Origin: an uncultured Oscillibacter sp.
Lineage (GTDB): Bacteria; Bacillota; Clostridia; Oscillospirales; Oscillospiraceae
Direction: 5' to 3'
NCBI GenBank assembly: GCA_905200545.1
Contig: CAJKKQ010000012.1
Coordinates: forward strand, 1-64,000
DNA: 64,000 nt
Position 1 is the stretch's first letter. Every line of letters begins with the position of its first letter. This document shows positions 44,076 through 52,631 of the stretch, piece by piece. The notes under the pieces were generated by a model that saw only the letters and a list, made by a program, of their open reading frames with translations, was not told where the DNA came from and searched no databases. A program made the translations under genes and the position numbers.

Positions 44076-45812
44076 TCAGCTGTGGTTCACAGCACTCTGC
44101 CCCTTATGGTTTCGAGCCACAGCTTTATACGTTACATGCAGCAGTTCATGGGTGCGCCCGCTGAGCGCTCCCTCCATCAGCTTGATGACCATGGGATTGC
44201 GCTCAGAGCGTTTGATCAGCGCCGTGCGGTCGGTCTCATAGAGGCCCGCCGCCCGCTGCCGCTTGGCCGGGATGAGCCCAAAGGGCTGTCCCGCTCCGCC
44301 CACACAGCCGGTCTTGCAGGTCATGACCTCTACCAGATCATAGTAGGCACGTCCCGCCTCGATATCCGCCAGCAGCTGCTTGGCGTTCACCAGGCCGTGC
44401 ACCACGGCGATGCGCAGCGTCCGCTCACCGAAGGGCAATTCCACTTCCCGAATGCACTCCGTCCCCCGCAGTCCGGAGAACCGAAGAGCCTGGAGGGTGT
44501 TTTTGGACTTGTCCTCCACGATCCGCCGTGCCACAGCCTCCGCCACGCCGCCAGTGGTACCGAAGATGACAGCCGCGCCGGTACCCATACCGAAGGGCAG
44601 GTCCGGGGCTTCTCCTTCCAGCTCGTCAAAGCGGATGCCTGACTCCTTGATCATCATGATGATCTCCTGGGTGGTCAGCACCAGGTCCACATCCGGCTTG
44701 CCGTCATGGACGAACTCCGGTCTCTGGGCCTCCATCTTCTTGGCGGTGCAGGGCATGATGGCTATGTGATAGGTGCTGCGGCCGTCCTGTGCGTCCTTGG
44801 CAGCATACTGGTCTTTCAGCACGGCGGCAAACATCTCCATGGGGGATTTGCAGGTGGAGATGTGTTTGAGGTACTTGGGATTCTCGTTCTCCAGATACTT
44901 CACCCAGGCCGGGCAGCAGCTGGTGAACATGGGGAATGGGCCGCCTTTGTGCAGGCGCTCCAAAAACTCCTCCGACTCCTCAATTACCGTCAGATCCGCG
45001 CCGAAGTTGGTGTCGTACACCTCGTCGGCACCCATCAGTTTCAGTGCGGAGACCAGCTTGTCCATAGCATTGACACCGGGCGCCAGGCCAAATGCCTCTC
45101 CCACCGCCACGCGGACGGCAGGCGCGATCTGGAACACCACCCGCTTGGACGGGTCATACAGCTCCAGCCAGGCCTTTCCGATCTCATCTTTCACAGTGAT
45201 GGCGCCGGTAGGGCAGGCGGCGGCGCACTGGCCGCAGCTGATGCACTCCGTCTGGCTCAGCTTCCGGTCAAAAGCCGGGCACACCATCAGGTCGCTTCCC
45301 CGGTGGGCAAAGTTCAAAACGCCGATCCCCTGCATCTCCTCGCACACCCGCACGCAGTCGCCGCAGAGGATACACTTGTTGGGATCCCGCACCACCGCCG
45401 GAGAAGAGGTATCCTTCTCGTAATGGGGACGGGTATCCGCGAAGCGGACGTGCCGCACGCCAAACCGCAGCGCCAGCTCCTGCAGGCGGCAGCTCCCGCT
45501 TTTTTCACAGGTGGTGCAGTCCCGGCAGTGGGACGAGAGCATCAGCTCCAGGATCATCCGCCGGTGCTTGAGCAGCCGGGCGGTGTTGGTGCGGATCTTC
45601 ATGCCATCCCGGGGCTCCATGGAACAGGAGGTGTCGATCTTTCCCTTTTCATCTTCCACCACGCACATCCGGCAGGCGCCGTAAACGGAGAGCTCGGAAT
45701 AGTAGCAGAAAGTTGGCATTTCGATCCCGGCCTTGCGGATCACCGCCAGAACATTCTTTTCTCCATCGAAAGGCACACGCTGGCCATCGATGTACATGAC
45801 TCCCTTTGCCAT
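44076..45812 (-). CDS. hydA: [FeFe] hydrogenase catalytic subunit (HydA/HndD type)
   Basis: The 578-residue protein has an N-terminal [2Fe-2S] domain (FCYYSELSVYGACRMC), a His-Cys3 [4Fe-4S] motif (HCRDCTTCEKSGSC), two ferredoxin clusters (CILCGDCVRVCEE, CISCGQCAAACP) and the H-cluster motifs TSCCPAW, MPCTAKK and MTCKTGCVGGAGQP. It makes or uses H2. With HydB and HydC it forms the trimeric type known to bifurcate electrons, using NADH and reduced ferredoxin together. It is the last gene of the operon starting at 53618. Maturation genes (hydE, hydF, hydG) are not in the window. Confidence 0.96.
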   Translation of the reverse strand: MAKGVMYIDGQRVPFDGEKNVLAVIRKAGIEMPTFCYYSELSVYGACRMCVVEDEKGKIDTSCSMEPRDGMKIRTNTARLLKHRRMILELMLSSHCRDCTTCEKSGSCRLQELALRFGVRHVRFADTRPHYEKDTSSPAVVRDPNKCILCGDCVRVCEEMQGIGVLNFAHRGSDLMVCPAFDRKLSQTECISCGQCAAACPTGAITVKDEIGKAWLELYDPSKRVVFQIAPAVRVAVGEAFGLAPGVNAMDKLVSALKLMGADEVYDTNFGADLTVIEESEEFLERLHKGGPFPMFTSCCPAWVKYLENENPKYLKHISTCKSPMEMFAAVLKDQYAAKDAQDGRSTYHIAIMPCTAKKMEAQRPEFVHDGKPDVDLVLTTQEIIMMIKESGIRFDELEGEAPDLPFGMGTGAAVIFGTTGGVAEAVARRIVEDKSKNTLQALRFSGLRGTECIREVELPFGERTLRIAVVHGLVNAKQLLADIEAGRAYYDLVEVMTCKTGCVGGAGQPFGLIPAKRQRAAGLYETDRTALIKRSERNPMVIKLMEGALSGRTHELLHVTYKAVARNHKGQSAVNHS

Positions 45813-45815
45813 TCC

Positions 45816-47720
45816 TTACCCCTCCTTTGCCGCCGTAATGGCGCCGAAGGGGCAGCTGCCCACACACGCGCCGCAGTTGATGCATTTTTCCGGATCAATG
45901 GTATGGGCCTGCTTCACCGCTCCGGTGATGGCCTCCATGGGACAGTTCTTCCGGCACTTGCCGCACCCCTTGCACGCCGCGGGATCGATGACGGGATGGG
46001 GCTTTTCCCGGTTGCAGATGGGACAGTGGTGGTCCACCACGTGGGCCAGGTACTCATCCCGGAAGTACTTCAGCGTACTCTGCACCGGCTTGCAGGCACT
46101 CTGCCCCAGACCGCACAGGGCCGTATGGGTGATGGTGTCCGCCAGTTCCTCCAGCAAGTCCAGATCCTCCATGGTTCCCTTGTTGTCCAGGATCCGGTCC
46201 AGGATCTCCAGCATGCGCTTGGTGCCTTCCCGGCAAGGCACGCATTTGCCGCAAGATTCGTTCTGGGTGAAGCGCATGAAAAACCGCGCCACCTCTACCA
46301 TGCAGGTATCCTCGTCCATGACCACCAGTCCGCCGGAGCCGATCATGGCGCCGATGCTCTTGAGGGAGTCAAAATCCAGGGGAAGGTCCAGATGTTCCTT
46401 GCTGGCGGTAGTGGCGCCGCCGGAGGGGCCGCCGATCTGCACCGCCTTGAACTTCTTCCCATCCCGGATGCCGCCGCCGATGTCGAACACCACTTCCCGG
46501 ATGGTGGTACCCATGGGCACTTCGATCAATCCCGTATTCACCACATTGCCGGTGAGGGCGAAGGCCTTGGTACCAGGACTGGTCTTGGTGCCGATGGAGT
46601 GATACCACTCCACGCCGTTGCGCACGATCAAGGGCACATTGGCGAAAGTCTCCACGTTGTTGAGCACCGTGGGCTCGGCCCACAATCCGTGCTCGATGGT
46701 ACGTGGCGGCTTGACCCGGGGCATGCCGCGGTTTCCTTCGATGGAGGCGGTCAGGGCGCTGCCCTCGCCGCAGACGAAGGCGCCTGCGCCCATATTCACA
46801 TGGATGTGGAAGGAAAAGGCCGTTCCCAGAATCTGATCGCCCAGGAGGCCGTACTCCTCCGCCTTGGCAATGGCGGCTTTCAGACGGCTCACTGCCAGCG
46901 GGTACTCCGCCCGCACATAAATGTAGCCCTCACTGCTGCCCACCGCCAGACCAGCGATCATCATGCCCTCCAGCACGCTGTGGGGATTGCCCTCCATGAT
47001 GGAGCGGTCCATAAACGCGCCGGGGTCGCCCTCGTCGCCGTTGCAGACCACATACTTCTGCTCTGCCTTCTGGCGCCGGGCACCATCCCATTTCTTGCCT
47101 GCCGGGAATCCGCCGCCGCCCCGGCCCCGGAGCCCGGAGTCCAGGATCATCTTGCAGATCTCCTCGTCGCTCATCTCAAAGAGGGCTTTTTCAAAGGCCT
47201 CGTAGCCGCCCTTGGCAATGTACTCCTCAATGTCCTCGGCGTCGCTGCTGCCGCAGTTTTCCAGCACCACCCGATGCTGTTTCTTGTAAAAGGGGATGTC
47301 CTCCTGCTTAGGATACGCCACGCCGTCCAGGTGATAGACCAGCCGGTCGATGATCTCACCGCCCAGCACCGTCTTTTCCAGGATCTCATGGCAGTCCTCC
47401 GGCTTGACGTGGATGTACATGACGCCCATGGGCTCAATGTGCACCAGGGGGCCCATTTCGCAAAAGCCGTGGCAGCCGCTCATCTTGACGTGGAGGGATT
47501 TCTCCTCGTCCGTGTCATGCTTTAGTCCCACGTATACCGGAAGGTCCCTCTTTTCGCACTCCGCCTTGATATTTTCATAGATCTTCATGGCGCCGCCGGC
47601 AATGCAGCCGGTTCCCGCACAGATCAGCACGGAGGGCACCTGACGGCTCTGCCGCAGGGCGTTGCGGGCGTTGGCCTGGAATACATGGAAACTGTCCCGT
47701 GTCAGCTTTGTCCGGGTCAT
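45816..47720 (-). CDS. hydB: Hydrogenase NADH/FMN subunit (HydB, NuoF-like)
   Basis: The 634-residue protein has an N-terminal thioredoxin-like [2Fe-2S] domain (ICAGTGCIAGG), a NuoF core with FMN/NADH motifs (GLRGRGGGGFPAGKKW, CGEGSALTASIEG), the [4Fe-4S] motif ESCGKCVPCREGT and two C-terminal ferredoxin clusters (CKGCGKCRKNCP, CINCGACVGSCP). This is the complete HydB of bifurcating hydrogenases. ATG 47720 overlaps the hydC stop by 4 nt and follows AAGGAGGAG; the frame open to 47837 lies inside hydC and is rejected. Confidence 0.95.
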   Translation of the reverse strand: MTRTKLTRDSFHVFQANARNALRQSRQVPSVLICAGTGCIAGGAMKIYENIKAECEKRDLPVYVGLKHDTDEEKSLHVKMSGCHGFCEMGPLVHIEPMGVMYIHVKPEDCHEILEKTVLGGEIIDRLVYHLDGVAYPKQEDIPFYKKQHRVVLENCGSSDAEDIEEYIAKGGYEAFEKALFEMSDEEICKMILDSGLRGRGGGGFPAGKKWDGARRQKAEQKYVVCNGDEGDPGAFMDRSIMEGNPHSVLEGMMIAGLAVGSSEGYIYVRAEYPLAVSRLKAAIAKAEEYGLLGDQILGTAFSFHIHVNMGAGAFVCGEGSALTASIEGNRGMPRVKPPRTIEHGLWAEPTVLNNVETFANVPLIVRNGVEWYHSIGTKTSPGTKAFALTGNVVNTGLIEVPMGTTIREVVFDIGGGIRDGKKFKAVQIGGPSGGATTASKEHLDLPLDFDSLKSIGAMIGSGGLVVMDEDTCMVEVARFFMRFTQNESCGKCVPCREGTKRMLEILDRILDNKGTMEDLDLLEELADTITHTALCGLGQSACKPVQSTLKYFRDEYLAHVVDHHCPICNREKPHPVIDPAACKGCGKCRKNCPMEAITGAVKQAHTIDPEKCINCGACVGSCPFGAITAAKEG

Positions 47721-48205
47721 ACGCTCTCCTCCTTCCGCATCTGCTCCAGCAGCGCCAGGGCCGCCTCCGGCGTCATTTTGGCGTGCACTTCCCCGTCCAC
47801 CGTCATGACCGGAGCCAGACCGCAGGCGCCCAGGCATGCCACCGTCTCCAGGGTGAACATCCCGTCAGGGGAGGTCTTTTTCTTCCCGGTCAGGCCCAGG
47901 TAATCCCGGATGGCATCGTAGATGGGCTGGGACTTGCGCACATGGCAGGCCGTACCGGCGCACACCTTGATGATGTGACGGCCCTTGGCCTCCAGGGAAA
48001 AGTTCTCGTAAAAGGTCGCCACGCTGTACACCTTGGCCGTGCTGATGCCCAGCTTCTCCGCCACCAGGGTCAGCGCTTCTTCACTCAGATACTTGTACTT
48101 TGCCTGAATGTCCTGCATGATGGCGATCAGATGGGACTGATCGCAGCCATACTGGTCAATGATCTCACAGATCGACTGTTCAAACTCTACATCTCGTTTT
48201 ATCAT
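47717..48205 (-). CDS. hydC: Hydrogenase [2Fe-2S] subunit (HydC/HndA, NuoE-like)
   Basis: The 162-residue NuoE-type protein has the four cysteines of a thioredoxin-like [2Fe-2S] cluster in VCAGTACHVRKS and VACLGACGLAP. It connects NADH oxidation in HydB with the rest of the complex. It lies 157 nt downstream of the CoA-transferase gene, with a hairpin in between, and is the first of the three hydrogenase genes. Confidence 0.94.
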   Translation of the reverse strand: MIKRDVEFEQSICEIIDQYGCDQSHLIAIMQDIQAKYKYLSEEALTLVAEKLGISTAKVYSVATFYENFSLEAKGRHIIKVCAGTACHVRKSQPIYDAIRDYLGLTGKKKTSPDGMFTLETVACLGACGLAPVMTVDGEVHAKMTPEAALALLEQMRKEESV

Positions 48206-48268
48206 GTATCATCCCTCAGCAACAGCAAAAACTAACCTTGATTTCGGGCGCCGTACCGTCCCGGAAGA

Positions 48269-48308
48269 TACAAAGAACCTGAGATCACAACATCCCAGGT
48301 TCTTTGTA
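48269..48308 (-). promoter_or_regulatory. Hairpin between the CoA-transferase and hydC genes
   Basis: TACAAAGAACCTG pairs with CAGGTTCTTTGTA across a 14-nt loop. No T-tract follows on the minus strand. It may process the transcript or set hydrogenase level apart from the upstream genes. Confidence 0.45.
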
Positions 48309-48362
48309 CGAAAAGACATCTCCAGTCTGCGCCGGACTGTGTCGTCCCGGGTGCGGGCTGTT

Positions 48363-49889
48363 TTATTTTGTCATCTTTCCGGTATCCCGTGCCCGGATAT
48401 GCCAGCTGGTCTCTTCCTCCAGAATATGGGGGGTGTGGCAGTTGGAGGGGCTGCAGGCCTCTACGGCGCGCTTGTAGTAATCCTCCAGCATGGGCCGGTA
48501 ATCCGGATGGGCGATGCGGATCATCTCCGCCACGCGCTCCTTGGGGCCCTTGTTGCGCAGGTCGGCAACGCCGTACTCCGTGACGATCACATTCACCTCG
48601 TGCTCGGTGATATCCACGTGAGAGCAGCTGGGTACGATGCAGGACGTGGTCCCCTTCTTGGCAGTGGAGAGGGTGAAGTAGCACGTCAGGCGGGCATTCT
48701 GCGCGAAGTCCAGAGCGCCGCCGATGCCGCTGATGATATTGGTGCCGTTGACATGGGTAGAGTTGATATTTCCGTAGATATCCGCCTCCACGATGTTGTT
48801 CATGGCCAGCAGGCCCAGCCGGCGGATGACCTCCGGATGGTTGGAGATCTCGCAGGGGCGGACCATCAGCTTGCCCTCATACTTCTTGGGGTTGAACAGG
48901 ATGTCCGCCGTGGTCTTGCCGGAGCAGCCGAAGCCGGCGGTGGAGATGAAGGAGATGCTGCCGTCGTCCAGCATCCGCACGCCGTCCTCCAAAACGGCCT
49001 CGGTGTACAGCTCCAGCCCCTCAAAGCTCTTGCCCATCTCCCGCAGAACGGTGCCGGCCACCATGCCGCCGCCGGTCTGGATGGGAGGCAGCTTCGCGGG
49101 CATCCGCCCGGCTTCCACCTCTTTTTTCAGGAACTCCACAAAGTGCCGTGCCATGGCCCGCACATCCTCCGGTGCGTCCTCAGCGGTGAGTGGCACCCAC
49201 ATGGGGCTCAGGAACAGCGGCTCGTCGTTGATGACAACGCCCGCTACCTTGTCGGGGTCCACGGTGTAGAAATGGGAACCGATCACATCGGTGGCCTTGG
49301 TGATGGGGATGGGCTGACGGCCTTCCCGGGGGCCGGGATCATACACGTCATGCAGCAGATACATATCCGGGGGAGACTGGAGATTGATCTCCAGGATGAC
49401 CTTCTTGGCGCAGTTGAGCACCGTCTGGGTATAGCCGGAGCAGACGGAGGGCTTGAGCTTGCCGTCCTCCGTGATACCGGCCACGGAGACCAGGGCCACG
49501 TCGATGTCGCCCAGATAGCCCGTCCGGATATACTCCGGGATCACACTCAGGCGGTAGTCCTTGAAGTTCAGTCCGCTGGGGCTGTTGGCGGACTTACGGA
49601 TGCTGGAATTTGCCGAGGTATAGGGCATAAAGCTCTTGATGATGCCAGCCTTGGTCCAGCCCTCGTCGATCACGGGGTGGCAGGCAGCAGCGGAGACCAG
49701 GTCCACCTGGAAATCCTCTCCGTTGAGTTTGCGGTCCAGAACGGCCTTGGCCGTGCTGACCGGGCTGTCGTAGCAGATGAAGTGCGGGACCGCCACCGTC
49801 ATGCCGTCCCGCACATAGGACGCTGCCTGCTGGGCAGAGATCACCTTATCCCGGTAGAACTGGCTTTCAATGCGTGCGCTGTAATCCAT
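48363..49889 (-). CDS. Acetyl-CoA hydrolase/CoA-transferase family protein
   Basis: The 508-residue protein is of the Cat1/AarC type, with GMTVAVPHFICYD near the start, the region LELYTEAVLEDGVRML containing the likely catalytic Glu, and IIPSCSHVDITEHEVNVIVTEYG-like C-terminal signature (here in shorter pieces IVPSCSHVDITEHEV and IVTEYGVADLRNKGP). It moves CoA between an acyl-CoA and acetate or another acid. Placed after the 2-oxoacid oxidoreductase it should release the acid formed from acyl-CoA and conserve the thioester. ATG 49889 follows AAAGGAGG; the frame to 49931 is rejected. Confidence 0.9.
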   Translation of the reverse strand: MDYSARIESQFYRDKVISAQQAASYVRDGMTVAVPHFICYDSPVSTAKAVLDRKLNGEDFQVDLVSAAACHPVIDEGWTKAGIIKSFMPYTSANSSIRKSANSPSGLNFKDYRLSVIPEYIRTGYLGDIDVALVSVAGITEDGKLKPSVCSGYTQTVLNCAKKVILEINLQSPPDMYLLHDVYDPGPREGRQPIPITKATDVIGSHFYTVDPDKVAGVVINDEPLFLSPMWVPLTAEDAPEDVRAMARHFVEFLKKEVEAGRMPAKLPPIQTGGGMVAGTVLREMGKSFEGLELYTEAVLEDGVRMLDDGSISFISTAGFGCSGKTTADILFNPKKYEGKLMVRPCEISNHPEVIRRLGLLAMNNIVEADIYGNINSTHVNGTNIISGIGGALDFAQNARLTCYFTLSTAKKGTTSCIVPSCSHVDITEHEVNVIVTEYGVADLRNKGPKERVAEMIRIAHPDYRPMLEDYYKRAVEACSPSNCHTPHILEEETSWHIRARDTGKMTK

Positions 49890-49992
49890 GGGGAAATCCT
49901 CCTTTGTTCTCAGGAAACACAATCCAAGCAAGCGGGCATTCGCAGTGATCCACCGTAAATGCCCGCCTTCTATAAACAGTTGTCAAATACGA

Positions 49993-50547
49993 TCAGGCCA
50001 GGCTCTTTTTCATGGCCTCGTTACCAGCGGCAAAGGCGCGCTTGTTCAGCTCTGCCAGCTCCGGCTTCTTGGACAGCTGGCGCAGTGCGAACTCCAGGAA
50101 CGCCTCCTTGTCCGGGAACATATCGGTGAGCAGCTCCGCCATGGCGCCCAGCGCAACGGTGCTGATGACCTTCGTGTTGCCCAGATCCTTGCAGACGCCG
50201 TGCAGGGGCACGTTGATCTGACGAACACCCTCGTCCGGCTCCGCCGTCTGCGGAACCAGGGTGCTGTTGACCACCAGCGTGCCGCCGGGCTTCACGTCGT
50301 GGCAGAACTGCTGGTATGCCCGGGGCTCCATGGCCAGCAGGAGATCCTGCTTCTTCTTGCGGGGATTTCCGATGGGTTCATCACTGATGACCACGAAGCA
50401 GGAGGTCAAGCCGCCGCGCTTTGCGGTGCCATACTTGGGAGAGTAGGTGACGTACAGGCCCTTTTCATTGGCCACTTCCGCGATTACCTTGCCCAGAACC
50501 TGCAGGCCCTGGCCGCCGACTCCGGCAAAATACATGCTCTTTTCCAC
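49993..50547 (-). CDS. 2-oxoacid:ferredoxin oxidoreductase, gamma subunit
   Basis: The 184-residue gamma subunit starts YFAGVGGQGLQVLGKVIAE and has YSPKYGTAKRGGLTSC, both typical of KorC/VorC/IorB-type proteins. It starts at a GTG after AAGGGGG. It is the last of four genes for the complex, 12 nt after the beta subunit gene. Together they oxidise a 2-oxoacid to acyl-CoA, CO2 and reduced ferredoxin. Confidence 0.92.
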   Translation of the reverse strand: MEKSMYFAGVGGQGLQVLGKVIAEVANEKGLYVTYSPKYGTAKRGGLTSCFVVISDEPIGNPRKKKQDLLLAMEPRAYQQFCHDVKPGGTLVVNSTLVPQTAEPDEGVRQINVPLHGVCKDLGNTKVISTVALGAMAELLTDMFPDKEAFLEFALRQLSKKPELAELNKRAFAAGNEAMKKSLA

Positions 50548-50559
50548 GTCGACACCCCC

Positions 50560-51291
50560 TTACACTCTTTTGCCGTCCCGCTTGAACTCGCCCAGCGGGA
50601 AATCGGATGCGATCACCTGGTCAATAAACTCCGGAGAATTCTCCGCCTTCACACCGGTGGTGGTCACGCAGGCGCTGAGAACTTCAATGAAGGAATACTT
50701 GCCTTCCATCTGGCGCTCAAAGGCGTGGCGGATGGCTTTCTTGGTCTGGATGATGTTCTTGGGTTTGTTGACCGCGCAGCGGGCAATGTAATCCGGCTCT
50801 TCCAGAGTGGCCAGCATCTCAGGCAGGTGGATGGGCCGATAGGGATTGCCCTTCTTGGAGGTGATGGTCCAGTCGTTGATACGGCTGGTGGGGGCCACCT
50901 GACCGCCGGTCATGCCGAACACGCCGTTGTTGACAAAGAACACCGTGACGGGATCGCCCCGGCGGGCAACATGGATGGTCTCAGCCGTGCCGATGGCAGC
51001 GGCGTCACCGTCACCCTGGTAGCACATCACGATGCTCTCGGGGTTGAGCATCTTGATGGCCGCGCCGGTGGAGGGCACCCGGCCGTGGAGGGAGAACACG
51101 GTGTCGAAATTTGCGGACAGAACCGTCATGCCGCCGCAGCCGATGGGAGAGCAGAGTACGGAACGCTCACGGATCCCCATCTCATCGATCACTTCCGCGA
51201 TCAGCTTGATCAGAATGGCATGATGGCATCCCGGGCAGAACATACCGGGGAACGCCGATAAGGCCTCCGGTCTCTTGTATACACACTCCAT
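50560..51291 (-). CDS. 2-oxoacid:ferredoxin oxidoreductase, beta subunit (thiamine-diphosphate binding)
   Basis: The 243-residue protein has FCPGCHHAILIKLIAE near the N-terminus and the thiamine-diphosphate/Mg motif GDGDAAAIGTAETIHV followed by NNGVFGMTGGQVAPTS. It holds the catalytic cofactor. Its ATG overlaps the alpha stop by one base (TAATG). Confidence 0.93.
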   Translation of the reverse strand: MECVYKRPEALSAFPGMFCPGCHHAILIKLIAEVIDEMGIRERSVLCSPIGCGGMTVLSANFDTVFSLHGRVPSTGAAIKMLNPESIVMCYQGDGDAAAIGTAETIHVARRGDPVTVFFVNNGVFGMTGGQVAPTSRINDWTITSKKGNPYRPIHLPEMLATLEEPDYIARCAVNKPKNIIQTKKAIRHAFERQMEGKYSFIEVLSACVTTTGVKAENSPEFIDQVIASDFPLGEFKRDGKRV

Positions 51292-52370
51292 TACTTCTGC
51301 ACCTCCTGAATCAGCTTCTCCATTGCTTCAACAGCTTCATACTCGTCCACTGTGTTGCCGCCGCAGCGGTTATAGAACTGGCAGGGGATGGACCGGTCCA
51401 GATGCATCTTCACATCGTAGTGCAGCATGGGCGGAATCGCCATTTCCACTGTCAGCACGCCCTTGACGCCTCTGTCCTGAAGGCCCGCGATCTGCTTTTC
51501 GGGGAAGGGGAAGAGGGTGATGGGGCGGAACAAGCCGGCCTTCACGCCCTTCTCCCGCAGGAGCTTCACTGCGTCCCGCATGATCCGGGCAGAGCTGCCG
51601 TAGGAGACGATGACGTACTCCGCATCGTCCATCATGTACTCGTCATACTTGACCTCTTCGTCCACCCAGCGCAGGTTCTCCTGGAACAGCTGGTTGCGGG
51701 CACGCTCCAGCGCATCCTCCATGGTCTCCGTATAGGACTGAGGACGAGGCATGGAACGGCTGTCGATCTTCTGACGGCCCGCGCAGCCGGTGGGGGGAAT
51801 CACAGTGGCGGAACGCTTGCTCTCCTTATAGGGAGGCAGCTCCACGGGCTCTTCCATCTGGCCCAGCATGCCGTCCATCATGAACAGCACGGGCACTTCC
51901 AGCTCCTGGCCCTTGTCCAGCGCTGTGTAGGCCAGGTCAACGGCCTCCTGCACGGTGGAAGGAGCGATGACGTAGCCGCGCTGACCGTTGTGGCCGAAGC
52001 CCTTGGTAGCGTAGTTGTAGTCAGCCTGCTCCGGCGTGATGTTGTTGGCGGCCCGCTGCACCACGATGAACAATGCCGTCACGCGGCTGAGGATCATATT
52101 GCTCAGGTTCTCCGTCATCAGTGCCAGGCCGGGGCCGGCAGTGGTGGTGAATGCGCGGCGGCCGATGAGGCCGGCGGCGGACAGCATGGTGGACGCTGCC
52201 AGCTCGCTTTCCACCTGGATGAACTTCGCGCCGATGTCGCTCATATGGTCGGACGCATATTCCAGCATCTCGCTGGACGGCGTGATGGGATATCCGGCGA
52301 ACAGGTCGACGCCGCCGCGGATGACAGCCTCGGCAACGGCTTCGTTGCCTTTCATAAACGCTCTTGCCAT
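51291..52370 (-). CDS. 2-oxoacid:ferredoxin oxidoreductase, alpha subunit (VorB/KorA type)
   Basis: The 359-residue protein has GNEAVAEAVIRGGVDLFAGY, then PITPSSEM, followed by TTTAGPGLALMTENL, the pattern of alpha subunits in four-subunit enzymes. The VorB-like form suggests branched-chain 2-oxoacids such as 3-methyl-2-oxobutanoate, but 2-oxoglutarate or phenylpyruvate cannot be excluded. GGAGGGAGC precedes the ATG, and it is 12 nt downstream of the ferredoxin subunit gene. Confidence 0.92.
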   Translation of the reverse strand: MARAFMKGNEAVAEAVIRGGVDLFAGYPITPSSEMLEYASDHMSDIGAKFIQVESELAASTMLSAAGLIGRRAFTTTAGPGLALMTENLSNMILSRVTALFIVVQRAANNITPEQADYNYATKGFGHNGQRGYVIAPSTVQEAVDLAYTALDKGQELEVPVLFMMDGMLGQMEEPVELPPYKESKRSATVIPPTGCAGRQKIDSRSMPRPQSYTETMEDALERARNQLFQENLRWVDEEVKYDEYMMDDAEYVIVSYGSSARIMRDAVKLLREKGVKAGLFRPITLFPFPEKQIAGLQDRGVKGVLTVEMAIPPMLHYDVKMHLDRSIPCQFYNRCGGNTVDEYEAVEAMEKLIQEVQK

Positions 52371-52382
52371 GTTGCTCCCTCC

Positions 52383-52586
52383 TTACTTATAGACTTCGAT
52401 GGCGGCATCGGGACAGATCATGGCGCAGAAGGCGCATCCGATGCACTTGTCAGCGTCAAACTGTACACAGTAGTTGTCGCCATTGGCGTTGAGGTCCTTA
52501 CTCATTTCCAGAATCTTGCGCGGGCAGCTGACAACGCACAGCTTGCAGCCCTTGCAGCGGTTCTGATCCACTTTAATCATAGGCAT
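52383..52586 (-). CDS. 2-oxoacid:ferredoxin oxidoreductase, delta (2x[4Fe-4S] ferredoxin) subunit
   Basis: The 67-residue protein has two cluster motifs, CKGCKLCVVSCP and CIGCAFCAMICP, and is the electron-exit subunit of the complex. It is the first gene of the delta-alpha-beta-gamma set, following the 2-hydroxyacid dehydrogenase by 45 nt. Confidence 0.94.
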   Translation of the reverse strand: MPMIKVDQNRCKGCKLCVVSCPRKILEMSKDLNANGDNYCVQFDADKCIGCAFCAMICPDAAIEVYK

Positions 52587-52631
52587 ATATCGTTACCTCC
52601 TCAGATCAGTCTTTCCCCGTCTTGCGGGCAC

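Noticed and set aside
44076..48205. Hydrogenase as a four-subunit Hnd complex
   Set aside because: Only three genes are present and HydB already contains the extra N-terminal [2Fe-2S] domain, so the trimeric HydABC arrangement fits better.
48269..48308. Hairpin before hydC as a riboswitch or T-box
   Set aside because: It is a simple stem-loop without conserved core features of a known riboswitch class.
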